NCBI RefSeq assembly: GCF_004307995.1
Contig: NZ_SIRE01000018.1
Location: 156,975 to 220,974 of the forward strand
DNA from: Paenibacillus thalictri
GTDB taxonomy: Bacteria > Bacillota > Bacilli > Paenibacillales > NBRC-103111
Direction of reading: 5' to 3'
DNA: 64,000 bases
Part shown: in pieces, positions 40,963-50,873 of the stretch
Position numbering within the stretch: position 1 is the first letter of the stretch
How the letters are laid out: each line of letters begins with the position of its first letter
Made by a program: the position numbers and the translations under genes
The notes under the pieces: generated by a model
The model's database searches: none
Told to the model about the DNA's origin: nothing
The model's input: only the letters and a program-made list of their open reading frames with translations

Positions 40963-42816
40963 CTAGTTTTGAATCGATTTGTATTCCTGCGGCGTAATGC
41001 CGTAATACTTCTTGAACACCTTGATAAAATAATGCGGCGTCTGGTATCCGAGCTTGCCTGCTACGGCATACACTTTGTCGTGTTTATTGCGCAGCAGTTG
41101 GGCCGCTTTCTCCATCCTCGCTTTCGTCACGAAGTCGCTTAAACTGACGCCGGTTTCCAGCTTGTATAATTTGGACAAGTAAGCCGGGTGCAGTCCGACA
41201 CAATCGGCAATCGCCTGCAGCGAAGTATCGCCATCCAAATTCCGCTCGATATAACCGTGCACCCTCTCCACCACCGGCATGCGGGACAATCCTTGTTCCA
41301 TGGCAGCATCGTCTTGGATCGTGCGGAACACATGCAGCGTCCAGACACGTAGCTGGTTCAGCGAATAAAACGGGCGGTTTTGCTGCAGCTTGGCGCCGTG
41401 CCGGCCGATTAAATCTTGAAGTTGGCGGCCATTTTTATGGCAAACATGCATAAAGGCTGCGGCGATGGCAAAAAACGCTTCGCTCAAATATTCCGGCGAC
41501 TCCCGCCACTTGGCATCAAGCTCCGTAAAGATCGATTCCAGCCGTCGCTCCGCTTGCTCCCACCGGCCGGATTCCAACATATGCAGCAAATGGGGAGGTT
41601 CATACAGCGATTGCAGAGAACCTACGTTGACTGTTTCGGACCCATCCTCCAGCACGATAAAAATCTGCTTCTCCGTTCCCATCTCTTTGCGCATCCGATG
41701 CACCGCCTGCCGATAAGCCGAAGCGACCGTAAGGGTACGGGCCGGGTCACCTTCCGCCGAAGAGAGAACTGCTGCGTCAAGCACTGGCGCGCTGGATGGA
41801 GCCGCTGCACCCGACGACGGCCGCTTGGCCCACGCCGCTTGCGGCCCGGGATCAAGCAGCGGCAACCAGCGTTTGATGAGCAGCATGGATATTTTACGCT
41901 TCAAGTAAATGCGCACTTTCCGCTGCAATTCCCGGGCACAATCACCGAGCCGCTCCAGCGCCGGTTCACAGTTCCCGAACCCGCTTATGGCCGCCGAAAT
42001 CGGGGCATTCGCATCCCCCGCACCGCTGCGGCAAACGCACGGTCCGCTGCAAGCTCTGCTCATACCGCTGCCAACCGGAAGTTCTTTTCGCGCGGGCGCC
42101 GCCAAAAACACCAAATATCCGCTTGGGTCCTTGCCGTACCACAGCTTAAATTCAATGCCGAGCAGCTCTTCGGCCATATTGGTGACCGCATATTCGAGCG
42201 GCGATATCTCGGTTTCCTCGTCCTCCTGCGGCTGCATGTCCTCGTCAAGCCGGACGATCATCATGCCCACCTGTTCCCCGCAGTCCAAATCGAGCTCCAA
42301 TTTCCTCATCTTGCATTGCAGCGTTTCGGGCGGCACTTGTTTTCCCTGAAGCAGCTCTTTCAGCATATTGGCCCGCAAAGCGGGAATGTGCTCGCGCAAG
42401 GTATACATCACGCTGCTGTACCGTTCCTCCGTATTCCGCTCGGCATGCATTTCGGCTACCGTCTGATCGATCAGGCCGACCAGTTCGGAAGTATCGACCG
42501 GCTTCATCAAATAACCGAGCGTTTTATGCTGAATCGCCTGCTTGGCATATTCGAAATCGCTGTAACCCGACATCAGGATACATCTTGTTTTGGCGGAAAG
42601 GGCGCGCACCTGTTGAATCAGTTCAAGCCCGCTCATCCCCGGCATACGAATGTCGGTAATCAGAATGTCGGCCGGCTCCTGTTCGAACATGGCCAACGCT
42701 TCACCCCCCGAATACGCTTTGCACACCGTTTCGATCCCGTGTTCGCGCCAGGGAACCGTAAGGGCCATGCTTTCCACTTGTCCCGGGTGATCGTCTACGA
42801 TCATCAGCCTCAGCAT
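40963..42816 (-). CDS. YesN-like response regulator with AraC output
   Basis: 617 residues, longer than most YesN proteins. N-terminal receiver (1-120) with phosphoacceptor Asp55 (ITDIRMPG) and the DD pair D8/D9; a long variable middle (about 150-480) including an Ala/Ser/Pro-rich low-complexity segment; then two C-terminal HTH motifs (IADCVGLHPAYLSKLYK and LGYQTPHYFIKVFKKYYG). It starts three bases after the kinase stop and is surely cotranscribed. It should activate the SBP-led transporter operon in which it lies. Confidence 0.92.
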   Translation of the reverse strand: MLRLMIVDDHPGQVESMALTVPWREHGIETVCKAYSGGEALAMFEQEPADILITDIRMPGMSGLELIQQVRALSAKTRCILMSGYSDFEYAKQAIQHKTLGYLMKPVDTSELVGLIDQTVAEMHAERNTEERYSSVMYTLREHIPALRANMLKELLQGKQVPPETLQCKMRKLELDLDCGEQVGMMIVRLDEDMQPQEDEETEISPLEYAVTNMAEELLGIEFKLWYGKDPSGYLVFLAAPARKELPVGSGMSRACSGPCVCRSGAGDANAPISAAISGFGNCEPALERLGDCARELQRKVRIYLKRKISMLLIKRWLPLLDPGPQAAWAKRPSSGAAAPSSAPVLDAAVLSSAEGDPARTLTVASAYRQAVHRMRKEMGTEKQIFIVLEDGSETVNVGSLQSLYEPPHLLHMLESGRWEQAERRLESIFTELDAKWRESPEYLSEAFFAIAAAFMHVCHKNGRQLQDLIGRHGAKLQQNRPFYSLNQLRVWTLHVFRTIQDDAAMEQGLSRMPVVERVHGYIERNLDGDTSLQAIADCVGLHPAYLSKLYKLETGVSLSDFVTKARMEKAAQLLRNKHDKVYAVAGKLGYQTPHYFIKVFKKYYGITPQEYKSIQN

Positions 42817-42819
42817 CGC

Positions 42820-44589
42820 TTACCCCACCTCCGCTTCCGAAATCAACAACCGCTTTTCCATGACCATCATGACTCGCAATCCGCCCCGTTCGGAAGCCGA
42901 TATACGCAGTCCGGACCGCCCACCATAATGATGCTTCAGCCGTTGATGCACATTCCACATGCCGCATCCGCTGCCGCTTGATCCGCCCGGTTCGGCAGGC
43001 TCGCACGCAAGCTTCGCTTCGAGTTCCTTCATGCCTTCCGCACTCATCCCCGCCCCGCTGTCTTCGACAACGATGACATGCTCCCGCTCCGTTTCGTATC
43101 CCGTGATGCGAATCTCCCCCATCCCCGGCTTGCACTCGATACCGTGGACAATCGCATTTTCAACAAGCGGCTGAAGCAGCAGCCGGGGGAGCTTCGCCTC
43201 CAGCATAATCATCGGGATCTCGATTTCGTAGCAAAGCCGGCGCGTTTGCAGCTTCTGGATTTCCAAATAATTGCGTATCAGGTCTAGCTCCCCGCCCAGC
43301 GTCGTCTCCCGCTGCATCGTCCGGGTCGTATAGCGGTAATATTTGCCCAAATGCTGCGTCATCGCCACAATCGCCTGCTTGTTTTCAAGCTGGGCCATGC
43401 TCTGAATAAAGGCCAGGCAGTTGTACAAAAAATGCGGGTTGATCTGCGACTGCAGCTGTTTGAGCGTGGCGTCGCGCACTTGGATTTTTTCCTGCAGCAC
43501 CTTCTCGATCAAATCCTGGATTTGGTCGGCCATATGATTGAAATGATTAAACAGAATGGAAAATTCCTTGCTTGACGGCTTCGCCAACCGTTCCGAAAAA
43601 TCGCCCCGTTTCAGCTTGTTGACGCCGCCGATCAGACGGCCGATCGGGACCTGCACGTTTTTGTAAAGCAAGTAGGCGATGATAATTCCGATGGCCAGCA
43701 GCATGGACAACGTGACGTAAAACAGATTGCGGCTTGTCGTGATCGGGGCGAGCACGTGCTCCAGCGGCACGGCGTCCACCAAATACCAGCCCAGCGTAGC
43801 CGATTTGGCATAGCTGAGCAGATACGAGGTTCCGTTAAGCTCGATCACCTCGCTGCCTGACTTCCCCAGATCCTTGCCTTTCAGCAGCGCATTCATGCTT
43901 TGGACGAGACCGTTGTCCGCGCTCGAATTCATAATCGGCTCAAACGACGGGTGAAAACAGAAAGGCTCTCCGATGCTCCCTTCCTTGAATTTGTCCAGCA
44001 TCACTTCGATATTGTGGGCGGCAAAAGCGACTTCGATAATGATGTTGACATGTTCGATACCGTCAAACATGACCGACGGGTCCGACGAATAGCGGAAAAA
44101 GTAGTTCTGCACGCCGTAATCCGTCTGCTTGGCGCGGTAGCTCCAATCCATGCTCATGTTCCGTCTGAAGTAATCCATGTCGTAGCGCTGCGACGGATTC
44201 GTCGACACCATCTGCAGCGCCACCGGCGAAAAGAGGGTCATCTCGTTGGTCCAGCCGTAGGATGCGCTTTGCAGATTGATTTTTTCCTGAAGCGTCTGCT
44301 TGATCTTAATCGTGTCGAACAAATCGTACGAATACGACATGTGGATCGACTGGAATTTGACGGCCTCCGGCTCCCTCCCCAGCGTAAACGCGACCTTCGA
44401 CAACTGATCGGCGACACTGTCCATCTGGCTGAGGAAAAAAGACAGCCGGTTAACGTTCGAATTTTCAATTTCCTTTTCGACCACCTTCATGCTCACCTGA
44501 TTGGAGTAAGCATAAAGCAGCAGCAGCGGAATCAGCAGCAGGAACACCATCGTCATGACTTTGCTGAAAATGCTCTGGTTTTTAAGCAC
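42820..44589 (-). CDS. YesM-like sensor histidine kinase
   Basis: 589 residues from GTG 44589. Membrane segments near 12-30 and 288-310 flank a large extracellular sensor domain; HAMP (310-365) follows. The His_kinase domain has His386 in QINPHFLYN and the HATPase part with LVENAIVHG and GxG-type loops. This 'NPHFLYN' type is typical of YesM kinases that pair with YesN regulators. It lies between the permeases and the cognate regulator, and probably senses an extracellular sugar, possibly with the neighbouring SBP. Confidence 0.92.
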   Translation of the reverse strand: MLKNQSIFSKVMTMVFLLLIPLLLLYAYSNQVSMKVVEKEIENSNVNRLSFFLSQMDSVADQLSKVAFTLGREPEAVKFQSIHMSYSYDLFDTIKIKQTLQEKINLQSASYGWTNEMTLFSPVALQMVSTNPSQRYDMDYFRRNMSMDWSYRAKQTDYGVQNYFFRYSSDPSVMFDGIEHVNIIIEVAFAAHNIEVMLDKFKEGSIGEPFCFHPSFEPIMNSSADNGLVQSMNALLKGKDLGKSGSEVIELNGTSYLLSYAKSATLGWYLVDAVPLEHVLAPITTSRNLFYVTLSMLLAIGIIIAYLLYKNVQVPIGRLIGGVNKLKRGDFSERLAKPSSKEFSILFNHFNHMADQIQDLIEKVLQEKIQVRDATLKQLQSQINPHFLYNCLAFIQSMAQLENKQAIVAMTQHLGKYYRYTTRTMQRETTLGGELDLIRNYLEIQKLQTRRLCYEIEIPMIMLEAKLPRLLLQPLVENAIVHGIECKPGMGEIRITGYETEREHVIVVEDSGAGMSAEGMKELEAKLACEPAEPGGSSGSGCGMWNVHQRLKHHYGGRSGLRISASERGGLRVMMVMEKRLLISEAEVG

Positions 44590-44607
44590 CGGCCTCGCCC
44601 CACTCGC

Positions 44608-45483
44608 CTATTCTTTCACCGAACCGAGAATGACGCCTTTGACAAAATATTTTTGCAGGAATGGATACACCGCCAAAATCGGCAGCGCGCCGATAAAAAT
44701 TTGCGATGCTTTGACGGTGCGCGGCGAAATGTTTTTGATCTCGTCTTCGGTTAAACCAAGCGCCGCAAAGTTTTCCGACACGATAATCGACCTTAAAAAC
44801 GTAGAAAGCGGGTAGTCCTGTGAATTGGACATGTACAACATGCCGTCAAACCAGGCGTTCCAATGAGTGACCATCGTGAATAGCGACAACGTGGCGATCG
44901 ACGGCATCGATACGGGCAAATAGATCTGGAACAAAATGCGCAGATGCCCCGCCCCATCCATCAATGCCGCCTCCTCCAGCTCCTTCGGAATCGTGCGAAA
45001 AAAATTGAGCAGCAGGATCAAGTTCCAGACGCTGACCGCGCCGGGAATAACCAGCGCCCACACCGTGTTCATCAGGCCGGTCCCTTTGACAACAAGATAA
45101 GTCGGTATAAGTCCGGCATGAAACAGCATCGTGAATACAAAAAACCAGGCGTATACGGAGCGGCCGCGGAATTTATGCTCTTCCTTGGACAGCGGATAAG
45201 CGGCCAGCAGCATCAGCAGCATGGAAACGACGGTGCCAAGCGCGGTCCGCTTGACGCCGTTCAGCAGCGCATGCATGAAATTACCGTTGCCCAGCGTTTC
45301 CGTGTATGCCTCAAATGTCAGCTGCACGGGCCAAAACGTTACGAGGTTGCCGGTAGCCGCGGCGCTGGAACTCAAAGATAGGGCAAAAACGTGAATCAGC
45401 GGCAGCACGCATACTGCGGCAAGCACCGCTAGGAAAGTGTTGTTGACATAAGTAAATATTTTGTGCGGCACCGATTTGTGCAT
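44608..45483 (-). CDS. ABC transporter permease, LplC-like
   Basis: 291 residues with six membrane segments. It resembles LplC: the GAVSVWNLILLLNFFRTIPKELEEAALMDGAG block (core ELEEAALMDGAG) is the EAA loop. It is typical of oligosaccharide permeases in Paenibacillus. It starts 16 bases after the previous permease and pairs with it. No ATPase is encoded in this operon. Confidence 0.9.
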   Translation of the reverse strand: MHKSVPHKIFTYVNNTFLAVLAAVCVLPLIHVFALSLSSSAAATGNLVTFWPVQLTFEAYTETLGNGNFMHALLNGVKRTALGTVVSMLLMLLAAYPLSKEEHKFRGRSVYAWFFVFTMLFHAGLIPTYLVVKGTGLMNTVWALVIPGAVSVWNLILLLNFFRTIPKELEEAALMDGAGHLRILFQIYLPVSMPSIATLSLFTMVTHWNAWFDGMLYMSNSQDYPLSTFLRSIIVSENFAALGLTEDEIKNISPRTVKASQIFIGALPILAVYPFLQKYFVKGVILGSVKE

Positions 45484-45498
45484 GAGAGCTCACCCGCT

Positions 45499-46467
45499 TT
45501 AAAAGATTCGGTAATTGGCGAATTTGGCCGCCAGCCGGTAGGAAATGACAACAAGCAGGAAGCCGATCACCGATTTAAATAAGCCAACCGCCGCCGCAAA
45601 GCTGAATTGTCCGCCGACCAATCCGATCCGGTAAACAAAGGTATCGATAATATCGCCTTTTTTGTAAACGAGCGGGTTATAAAGGTTGAAGATCTGGTCA
45701 AAGCCGCCGTCCAAAATTTTGCCCAACGCAAGCGTTCCTACGACCACGGCGATCGGCAGCACCGACGGCACCGTAATATGCAGCGTCATCTGCCAGCGGT
45801 TCGCGCCGTCGACCTCGGCCGCCTCATACAGCGCCGGATTGATGCCGCTTAGTGCGGCCAAATAGATAATAGCCGAGAAGCCGAAATCCTTCCACACGTC
45901 GCTGATGATAACTGTAAACCGGAACCAGTCCCCGTCCCCGAGAAAAAACACCGGCTCAAAGCCGAGAAGCCGCACCAACTGGTTGACGATACCTCCCTTG
46001 ACCGAAAGGATGTCGATCAGAATGCCCCCCAGAATGATCCATGACAAGAAATGCGGCAAATAAACGAGCGTCTGCACCGTTCTTTTGAACAAAGCGGCCC
46101 GCACCTCGTTTAACAGCAAAGCGAATAGAAATGGAACCGTCAGGTTGCTGCATATTTTCAACGAGGAAATAATGAGCGTATTCCAGATCACCTGCTTGCT
46201 GTCCGGGTACGTAAACAAATACTTGAAATGATCGAAGCCAACCCACTCCGATTGGAAAATACCCAGCCACGGCTTATACTCCTTGAACGCGATGATAATA
46301 CCCAGCATCGGCACATAATGATAGATGAAGATGACCATAACCGCAGGCAAAAGCAGCATATGAAACGGCCATGTTGTTTTTAGGTAAGACGCGATGGGCG
46401 ATTTTTTAACGCCTGCAGCTGCCTGCGACGGTACGGCGTGCTGCTTGGAACGAATCCACTCGCTCAT
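45499..46467 (-). CDS. ABC transporter permease, LplB-like
   Basis: 322 residues from ATG 46467, which follows AAAGGAGG; longer frames upstream lack support. Six membrane segments with the Lpl hallmark YHYVPMLGIIIAFKEYKPW region, and the EAA loop LYEAAEVDGANRWQMTLHITVP (core EAAEVDGANR). Lies between the SBP gene and the second permease; it imports an oligosaccharide or a rhamnogalacturonan-like ligand in related systems. The ligand here is unknown. Confidence 0.9.
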   Translation of the reverse strand: MSEWIRSKQHAVPSQAAAGVKKSPIASYLKTTWPFHMLLLPAVMVIFIYHYVPMLGIIIAFKEYKPWLGIFQSEWVGFDHFKYLFTYPDSKQVIWNTLIISSLKICSNLTVPFLFALLLNEVRAALFKRTVQTLVYLPHFLSWIILGGILIDILSVKGGIVNQLVRLLGFEPVFFLGDGDWFRFTVIISDVWKDFGFSAIIYLAALSGINPALYEAAEVDGANRWQMTLHITVPSVLPIAVVVGTLALGKILDGGFDQIFNLYNPLVYKKGDIIDTFVYRIGLVGGQFSFAAAVGLFKSVIGFLLVVISYRLAAKFANYRIF

Positions 46468-46614
46468 GAAACCAACCTCCTTTCCGGCAAAATCGGGGAA
46501 CGCAACTGAGCGAGGAGGGGCTTGCCAAATATGCCCCGTCTGCAACAATAGAATCGCGCGCGCTGCAATAGCAGTCCCGCCCAGCGCTTCCCGTTCCCCT
46601 CCCGCTTGCGCTGC

Positions 46615-48336
46615 TTACTTGCTTAACGATTTGTACCACTCGTTGACTTCCTTCGTAATGTCGTCTCCGCCGTTCGCTTTCCAATCGCTGACGAATTTGT
46701 CGAAGGCGTCAAGCGGCAGCTTGCCGTAGATGATTTGGTTAAATGTTTCTTTCTCCATCTTCTCCAGCAGCTCCAGTTTTGTTCTCATCGTTTTGGTCGG
46801 AGCGCCTTTGAATTCGTTTTTCACTTCGTATTTGTTTTGCTCGATCCGCACTTTGCCCGCCAATTGATGAATCGGAACGCGGTCCTTGATGCTGTCTTCG
46901 ATCGGATTGGCCGGCGTGGCCTTCGGATCGTTGGCAAATTTCAGGATGCCCTCGTCATAGGAGTACGGCCGGTTCAAGTTTGTGCCGCCGATCAGGGAAG
47001 CGTACGCTTTTGCTTCGATTGGCGTTTTGCCATCGGGCAGCGGCCACTTGTCCTTAGGCACGCCCATTTTTTCAAACTGCTGGTACACCGGTTTGCCGTC
47101 CAACATGACGTAGTCATAACCTTCATGGTTGCCGAGATAAAACTCGGAATCTTTATCGAAGAACTGGTAACCGAACATCCTGTTGTAATAATCGAACCAG
47201 GCGTCCATATACGGAAAATCTTTGCGGAACACGATGCCGCGTTTGACCATCAGCGTTTCGTTGCGGCCGATGCTGCCGGTTGGTCCGGCAGGCAGCGACA
47301 TCGGCTGAAAGTCGGCGTTCGGGTTATTTTTGGTCGTATCAAGCAGCGGCGTCGGATACATGAAATATTCTCCGGCGACAAGACCTGCGGAACCGCTTAC
47401 AAAACTTTCGGTCGCCTTGTTTGCGTCTTTGATTCCCGCCTCCGGATCGATATACCCTTTCGCCATCCAATCGCGCATTTTGCCAAGCGCCTGTTTGATC
47501 GAAGGCTGAATTGAGCCGTAGACAAGCGATCCGTCCTGCGCTTTGCTCCAATGAAACGGCATGTAGCTGCCGTATGCGCCGAACACCCAGTCCGCCGTCG
47601 CCCGGCTGCCGTTAATCCGGTCCTGCATGGACAAGGCCAGCCCAAACGTATCTTTTTTGCCGTTGCCGTCAGGGTCCTGATTCGTAAACGCTTCAAACAC
47701 TTTGTCCAACTCGTCGATTGTCTTCGGCTGCGGCAAATTCACTTTCTTCAGCCAATCTTGACGAACCCACAGCAGCGTGCCGCCGGTTAAGCTTTCGTAC
47801 ATCGGCACCCCGTATGTTTTGCCATTGCGCTTAAACATGTTGAAACCGTCCGGATATTTGGCGTACAAATCTTTAATGCGCTGCGGTGCGTATTTGGCAA
47901 TCGCATCGTCAATCGCCATCAGCTTGCCGGATTGGATAAATTCGTCAATCAGCGTAGCGTCGGACAGTTGAAACACATCTGGAAGCGGATCGCTGCTGGC
48001 CAGCAGCAGGCGCATTTTCGTATTAAAATCTTTGTCGTTGTTGACAACGAAGTTATGCTTCATGATGATACCCATACGGTCTTTCATCCAGCGGGTGTGC
48101 ACATTGTCCTCAATCGTTTCCCCGGGTTTGAATTTCGTATTGGCGTCCAAGGTCCGGGCTGTCGTAATCGTGATCGGCGGATCGTATTTCCCGTCGGCTT
48201 TTTTGGCCGAGCTTCCGGCCGCTTGTTTCCCCCCGCCTGAATTGTCGGAACACGCCGCTACTACCGAAGATAACAGCAGGGCAGCTGCCAGCGGAACATA
48301 CAGCTTGGTAAGCTTGGTGCTTGTGCGATCGCTCAT
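46615..48336 (-). CDS. Solute-binding lipoprotein, LplA-like
   Basis: 573 residues from ATG 48336. Lipobox VAAC, then an Ala/Gly/Lys linker and a large SBP_bac fold of about 540 residues, which is typical for LplA-type binding proteins with large sugars. Motifs include KTYGVPMYESLTGGTLLWVRQDWLKK (core YGVPMYES) and DPDGNGKKDTFGLA, a Ca-binding-like loop. First gene of the eight-gene cluster. GGGGGAATCA precedes the ATG. The ligand is unknown, but an oligosaccharide is likely. Confidence 0.9.
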   Translation of the reverse strand: MSDRTSTKLTKLYVPLAAALLLSSVVAACSDNSGGGKQAAGSSAKKADGKYDPPITITTARTLDANTKFKPGETIEDNVHTRWMKDRMGIIMKHNFVVNNDKDFNTKMRLLLASSDPLPDVFQLSDATLIDEFIQSGKLMAIDDAIAKYAPQRIKDLYAKYPDGFNMFKRNGKTYGVPMYESLTGGTLLWVRQDWLKKVNLPQPKTIDELDKVFEAFTNQDPDGNGKKDTFGLALSMQDRINGSRATADWVFGAYGSYMPFHWSKAQDGSLVYGSIQPSIKQALGKMRDWMAKGYIDPEAGIKDANKATESFVSGSAGLVAGEYFMYPTPLLDTTKNNPNADFQPMSLPAGPTGSIGRNETLMVKRGIVFRKDFPYMDAWFDYYNRMFGYQFFDKDSEFYLGNHEGYDYVMLDGKPVYQQFEKMGVPKDKWPLPDGKTPIEAKAYASLIGGTNLNRPYSYDEGILKFANDPKATPANPIEDSIKDRVPIHQLAGKVRIEQNKYEVKNEFKGAPTKTMRTKLELLEKMEKETFNQIIYGKLPLDAFDKFVSDWKANGGDDITKEVNEWYKSLSK

Positions 48337-48709
48337 CTCATTGATTCCCCCTTCAGAATTTTGCTTGCCTGCCCTCATTGTAGGACGGAGCCGCCGGCGA
48401 TGATATACAAAATTTTTAAGGGGATACCACTATATTTATATCGCTTGCCACCCATTTTAATATGGTTTGCGTCGGCAACATACGGACAAATTTTGAGGTA
48501 ACAGGGACGGGCAATATATGTCCTGATGCGGGAGCGGGATTTATGGCGTAAAAGTCGGGGGAAGCCGCTCTTCAGCTAAGGTTGCGTTAGATTTGGCGAG
48601 GTTTTGCCAAACCGCTCGGCGGTGGTGTAGAACATACGGGATGCGCGCTGTTCCCGGAAGGCCACTGAAAAAGTGAACGCTGCATGAAGGCGGCCGGACG
48701 GCCTCTCAC

Positions 48710-48738
48710 TCTACAAATCCGCAAAGCTGCTGTATAAT
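48710..48738 (+). promoter_or_regulatory. Promoter of the ecsC-like gene
   Basis: TCTACA, 17-base spacer, TATAAT (48733-48738). The rest of 48337-48709 has no gene; it must hold the LplA operon promoter, but I cannot place it with confidence. Confidence 0.6.
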
Positions 48739-48776
48739 AATAACAATCTTACCTTAAAGCAGCTGGAGGCAATGTT

Positions 48777-49742
48777 ATGACCCCATTCGAACCATACGAA
48801 TCGTTAGCGATCTCGGAAATAGCCAAACATGAATGCTCCCCTAACCCGATCCAGTCTGCGCTTGAACTCGTTGGCAAACCGATTGCGAAAGTGCTGGAAG
48901 TCGCTCACCAGTCCAAAAACAAATACATTCGGAAGGCTGTCTCTTCCATTGACACCACGATTGAAAAGTCGCTTAAAGCGACGATCAAGGGCGCCAATCT
49001 GCTGACCGGCGAAGATGTCGTGCGTAAAGCATATATGAAAAAACACAACATCCAAATTACCGATATCAACACAGTCAAGCAGTTGCCTCTTCAGCAAATG
49101 GATAGCGTGGCCGATTCGTTTGATTTCAGCAACGGATTTTTCGTAACAACGGAAGGCGCCGTGCTGGGAGCCGCCACTACGCTGCTGGAGGCGGTGCCGC
49201 TTGCGCAAATTGCCATACCGGCGGTAGTGACGGCCGATGTGGCGGCCTCGATGACGCTGATGTCGCGGCATGTGTGCCAAATAGCCACTTCATACGGCTA
49301 CTCGTCGAGGGATGCGGCGAATGTTCCGCACATTTTATCGGCGATGGTCTCGACTTCTTCGTCGTCCGACGAAGGGTTCCTGGTAACCAAAGCCGCAGCG
49401 ATCAGCGAAATACGCGCAGCCACGCACTTTGCCGCCAATCATGCCGGTTCCTTATCCGGCAGCGTTGTCAAAGATTCGGTGTCCCCTCAACTTGTCAAAT
49501 TGGTGCAATTCGTAACGGAACGTTTAGGAATGATCATCACGGAAAAAGAATTGGGCATGCTGGTGCCGATCGCCGGAGCGGTCTTAAACGGAGGACTTAA
49601 CTTGGCATTCCAGCAGATGAACCATACCAATGCCAAAGATTATTTCAGGCGGCTGATTTTAACGGACAAATACGGGGAAGATGCTGTGACGGCAGCGATT
49701 CAGCTGGAAAAGGACAAGCTGAACGCACGTACCGCTATTTGA
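48777..49742 (+). CDS. EcsC-family protein
   Basis: 321 residues. The sequence shows the EcsC domain pattern: an N-terminal amphipathic part, the Gly/Ala-rich stretch GFFVTTEGAVLGAATTLLEAVPLAQIAIPAVVTADV (core TTEGAVLGAATTLLE), and the C-terminal LGMLVPIAGAVLNGGLNLAF. The latter suits membrane association. EcsC in Bacillus is a soluble or membrane-associated partner of the EcsAB transporter, of unclear function. AGCTGGAGG precedes the ATG. No ecsA or ecsB is adjacent. It seems monocistronic. Confidence 0.8.
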   Translation: MTPFEPYESLAISEIAKHECSPNPIQSALELVGKPIAKVLEVAHQSKNKYIRKAVSSIDTTIEKSLKATIKGANLLTGEDVVRKAYMKKHNIQITDINTVKQLPLQQMDSVADSFDFSNGFFVTTEGAVLGAATTLLEAVPLAQIAIPAVVTADVAASMTLMSRHVCQIATSYGYSSRDAANVPHILSAMVSTSSSSDEGFLVTKAAAISEIRAATHFAANHAGSLSGSVVKDSVSPQLVKLVQFVTERLGMIITEKELGMLVPIAGAVLNGGLNLAFQQMNHTNAKDYFRRLILTDKYGEDAVTAAIQLEKDKLNARTAI

Positions 49743-49842
49743 ATACGCCGCTTAACTCAATATCGAAGCCGGGAAATACAAACGATGTAAGTCTGCCGTC
49801 TTTGCCAAACACATCTCTTTTCCGGTATGCGCCATGCTCTAA

Positions 49843-49872
49843 CCCATACACCTCAATCGTTTGGTGTATGGG
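49843..49872. repeat. Inverted repeat downstream of the EcsC gene
   Basis: CCCATACACC and GGTGTATGGG form a perfect 10-base stem with a 10-base loop in the convergent region. A second, perfect 11-base stem AAATTCTTCGC / GCGAAGAATTT lies at 49884-49920, with T-rich flanks; one or both may end the transcripts on each side. Confidence 0.55.
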
Positions 49873-49969
49873 ATCGGAGCCACAAATTCTTCGCAAGTTG
49901 TCCCTTTAAGCGAAGAATTTGCACGGCATTATTTCTCATTGTAACATAAGGCGCCATTCGTCGCAGTTT

Positions 49970-50743
49970 TCAAAAGAAGCCCCAGCCTTCCTTGGTTCTG
50001 CGGCGCTGCTCCCGGCACGGTTCACAGCGTTTGGGCGGATCCCAGCCCTTCATACGGAAAAAATCCTGCTCCTCAACCGGCCAATCAAACCGCTTGCCGC
50101 ATTCCCAGCATTTCAGCCTTTCGGCAGTCCGCGGATAAACGACCAGTTGTTCAGCCACATCGTCAACCGGCGCGTCTTCCAAGCTCAGCGGGCCTCCTTT
50201 CCCGCTCAACAGGTGGTCGATAACTTGACGGATCGCCCGCTTTACCTTCTGGTAATCGACCTCCGCCCATTGCTCCAGCAGCGGGATATACGCCGTATTG
50301 CCGGTTTCGGCAAGCTTTTGCAAAAACAATAAAATCATGCCCCGATTCCTGTCCTTCAGGTAAGACAGGTCTTGCCGGAGCTCATTGCCTTGAACCCATT
50401 GATCCCATTGCCGCAGCAGCAGACCCGCCGCTTGATCGCGCTGAATGATCCAGCCCCTCTCTGTAAATACAATCACCGGCATATCTCCTTGGTGTTCGAT
50501 CTCCAGAAATTGATGCCGGATCATCCAATCAACCTTCTCCGTGATCCTCTCCATCGTAATGACATGGTAGTATCCGTAGGCCACGTTATCGTTTAATCCA
50601 AGCTCCAGCAGCTTCTTATCACGCGAGCCCTTTAAGATCTTCACCAGCATCGTTCTGCCACCGCGGCCAACCAAGCTGTCTGCCGCATGCAGAATATGAC
50701 GAATCTCCTCTTCTTCCAGATCAGTTGCACTTGTTGATGACAT
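49970..50743 (-). CDS. RQC-domain DNA-binding protein with C-terminal zinc ribbon
   Basis: About 257 residues from ATG 50743 (GAGGGTGAAG upstream). It combines an N-terminal RQC-like winged helix (VGRGGRTMLVKILKGSRDKKLLELGL) with a second winged/helical part (WIIQRDQAAGLLLRQWDQWV) and a tail with four cysteines: KCWECGKRF and RCEPCREQ, which would bind zinc. This is the 'RQC-minor' type of DNA-binding protein. The function is unknown. It lies just downstream of the enolase genes on the same strand. Confidence 0.7.
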   Translation of the reverse strand: MSSTSATDLEEEEIRHILHAADSLVGRGGRTMLVKILKGSRDKKLLELGLNDNVAYGYYHVITMERITEKVDWMIRHQFLEIEHQGDMPVIVFTERGWIIQRDQAAGLLLRQWDQWVQGNELRQDLSYLKDRNRGMILLFLQKLAETGNTAYIPLLEQWAEVDYQKVKRAIRQVIDHLLSGKGGPLSLEDAPVDDVAEQLVVYPRTAERLKCWECGKRFDWPVEEQDFFRMKGWDPPKRCEPCREQRRRTKEGWGFF

Positions 50744-50798
50744 TGGAACTTCACCCTCATTTACTATGAATATACCATCCATTATTTCATATTTCACA

Positions 50799-50848
50799 AA
50801 AAAAATCCCCTGCTCCCTTGCTGCTTCGCCAAAGGATGAAGAGGATTT
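50799..50848 (-). terminator. Weak terminator after the enolase-superfamily genes
   Basis: On the minus strand AAATCC (50848-50843) pairs with GGATTT (50808-50803) across a long loop and is followed by TTTTTTT. The short stem makes this uncertain. Confidence 0.35.
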
Positions 50849-50873
50849 CTCGCTTTATTTTTGCCCGGAAACC

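Noticed and set aside
41416..42981. 521-codon plus-strand frame over the response regulator gene
   Set aside because: Antisense to a well-supported YesN-like gene; composition is biased (His, Arg, Gln-rich) and there is no ribosome site.
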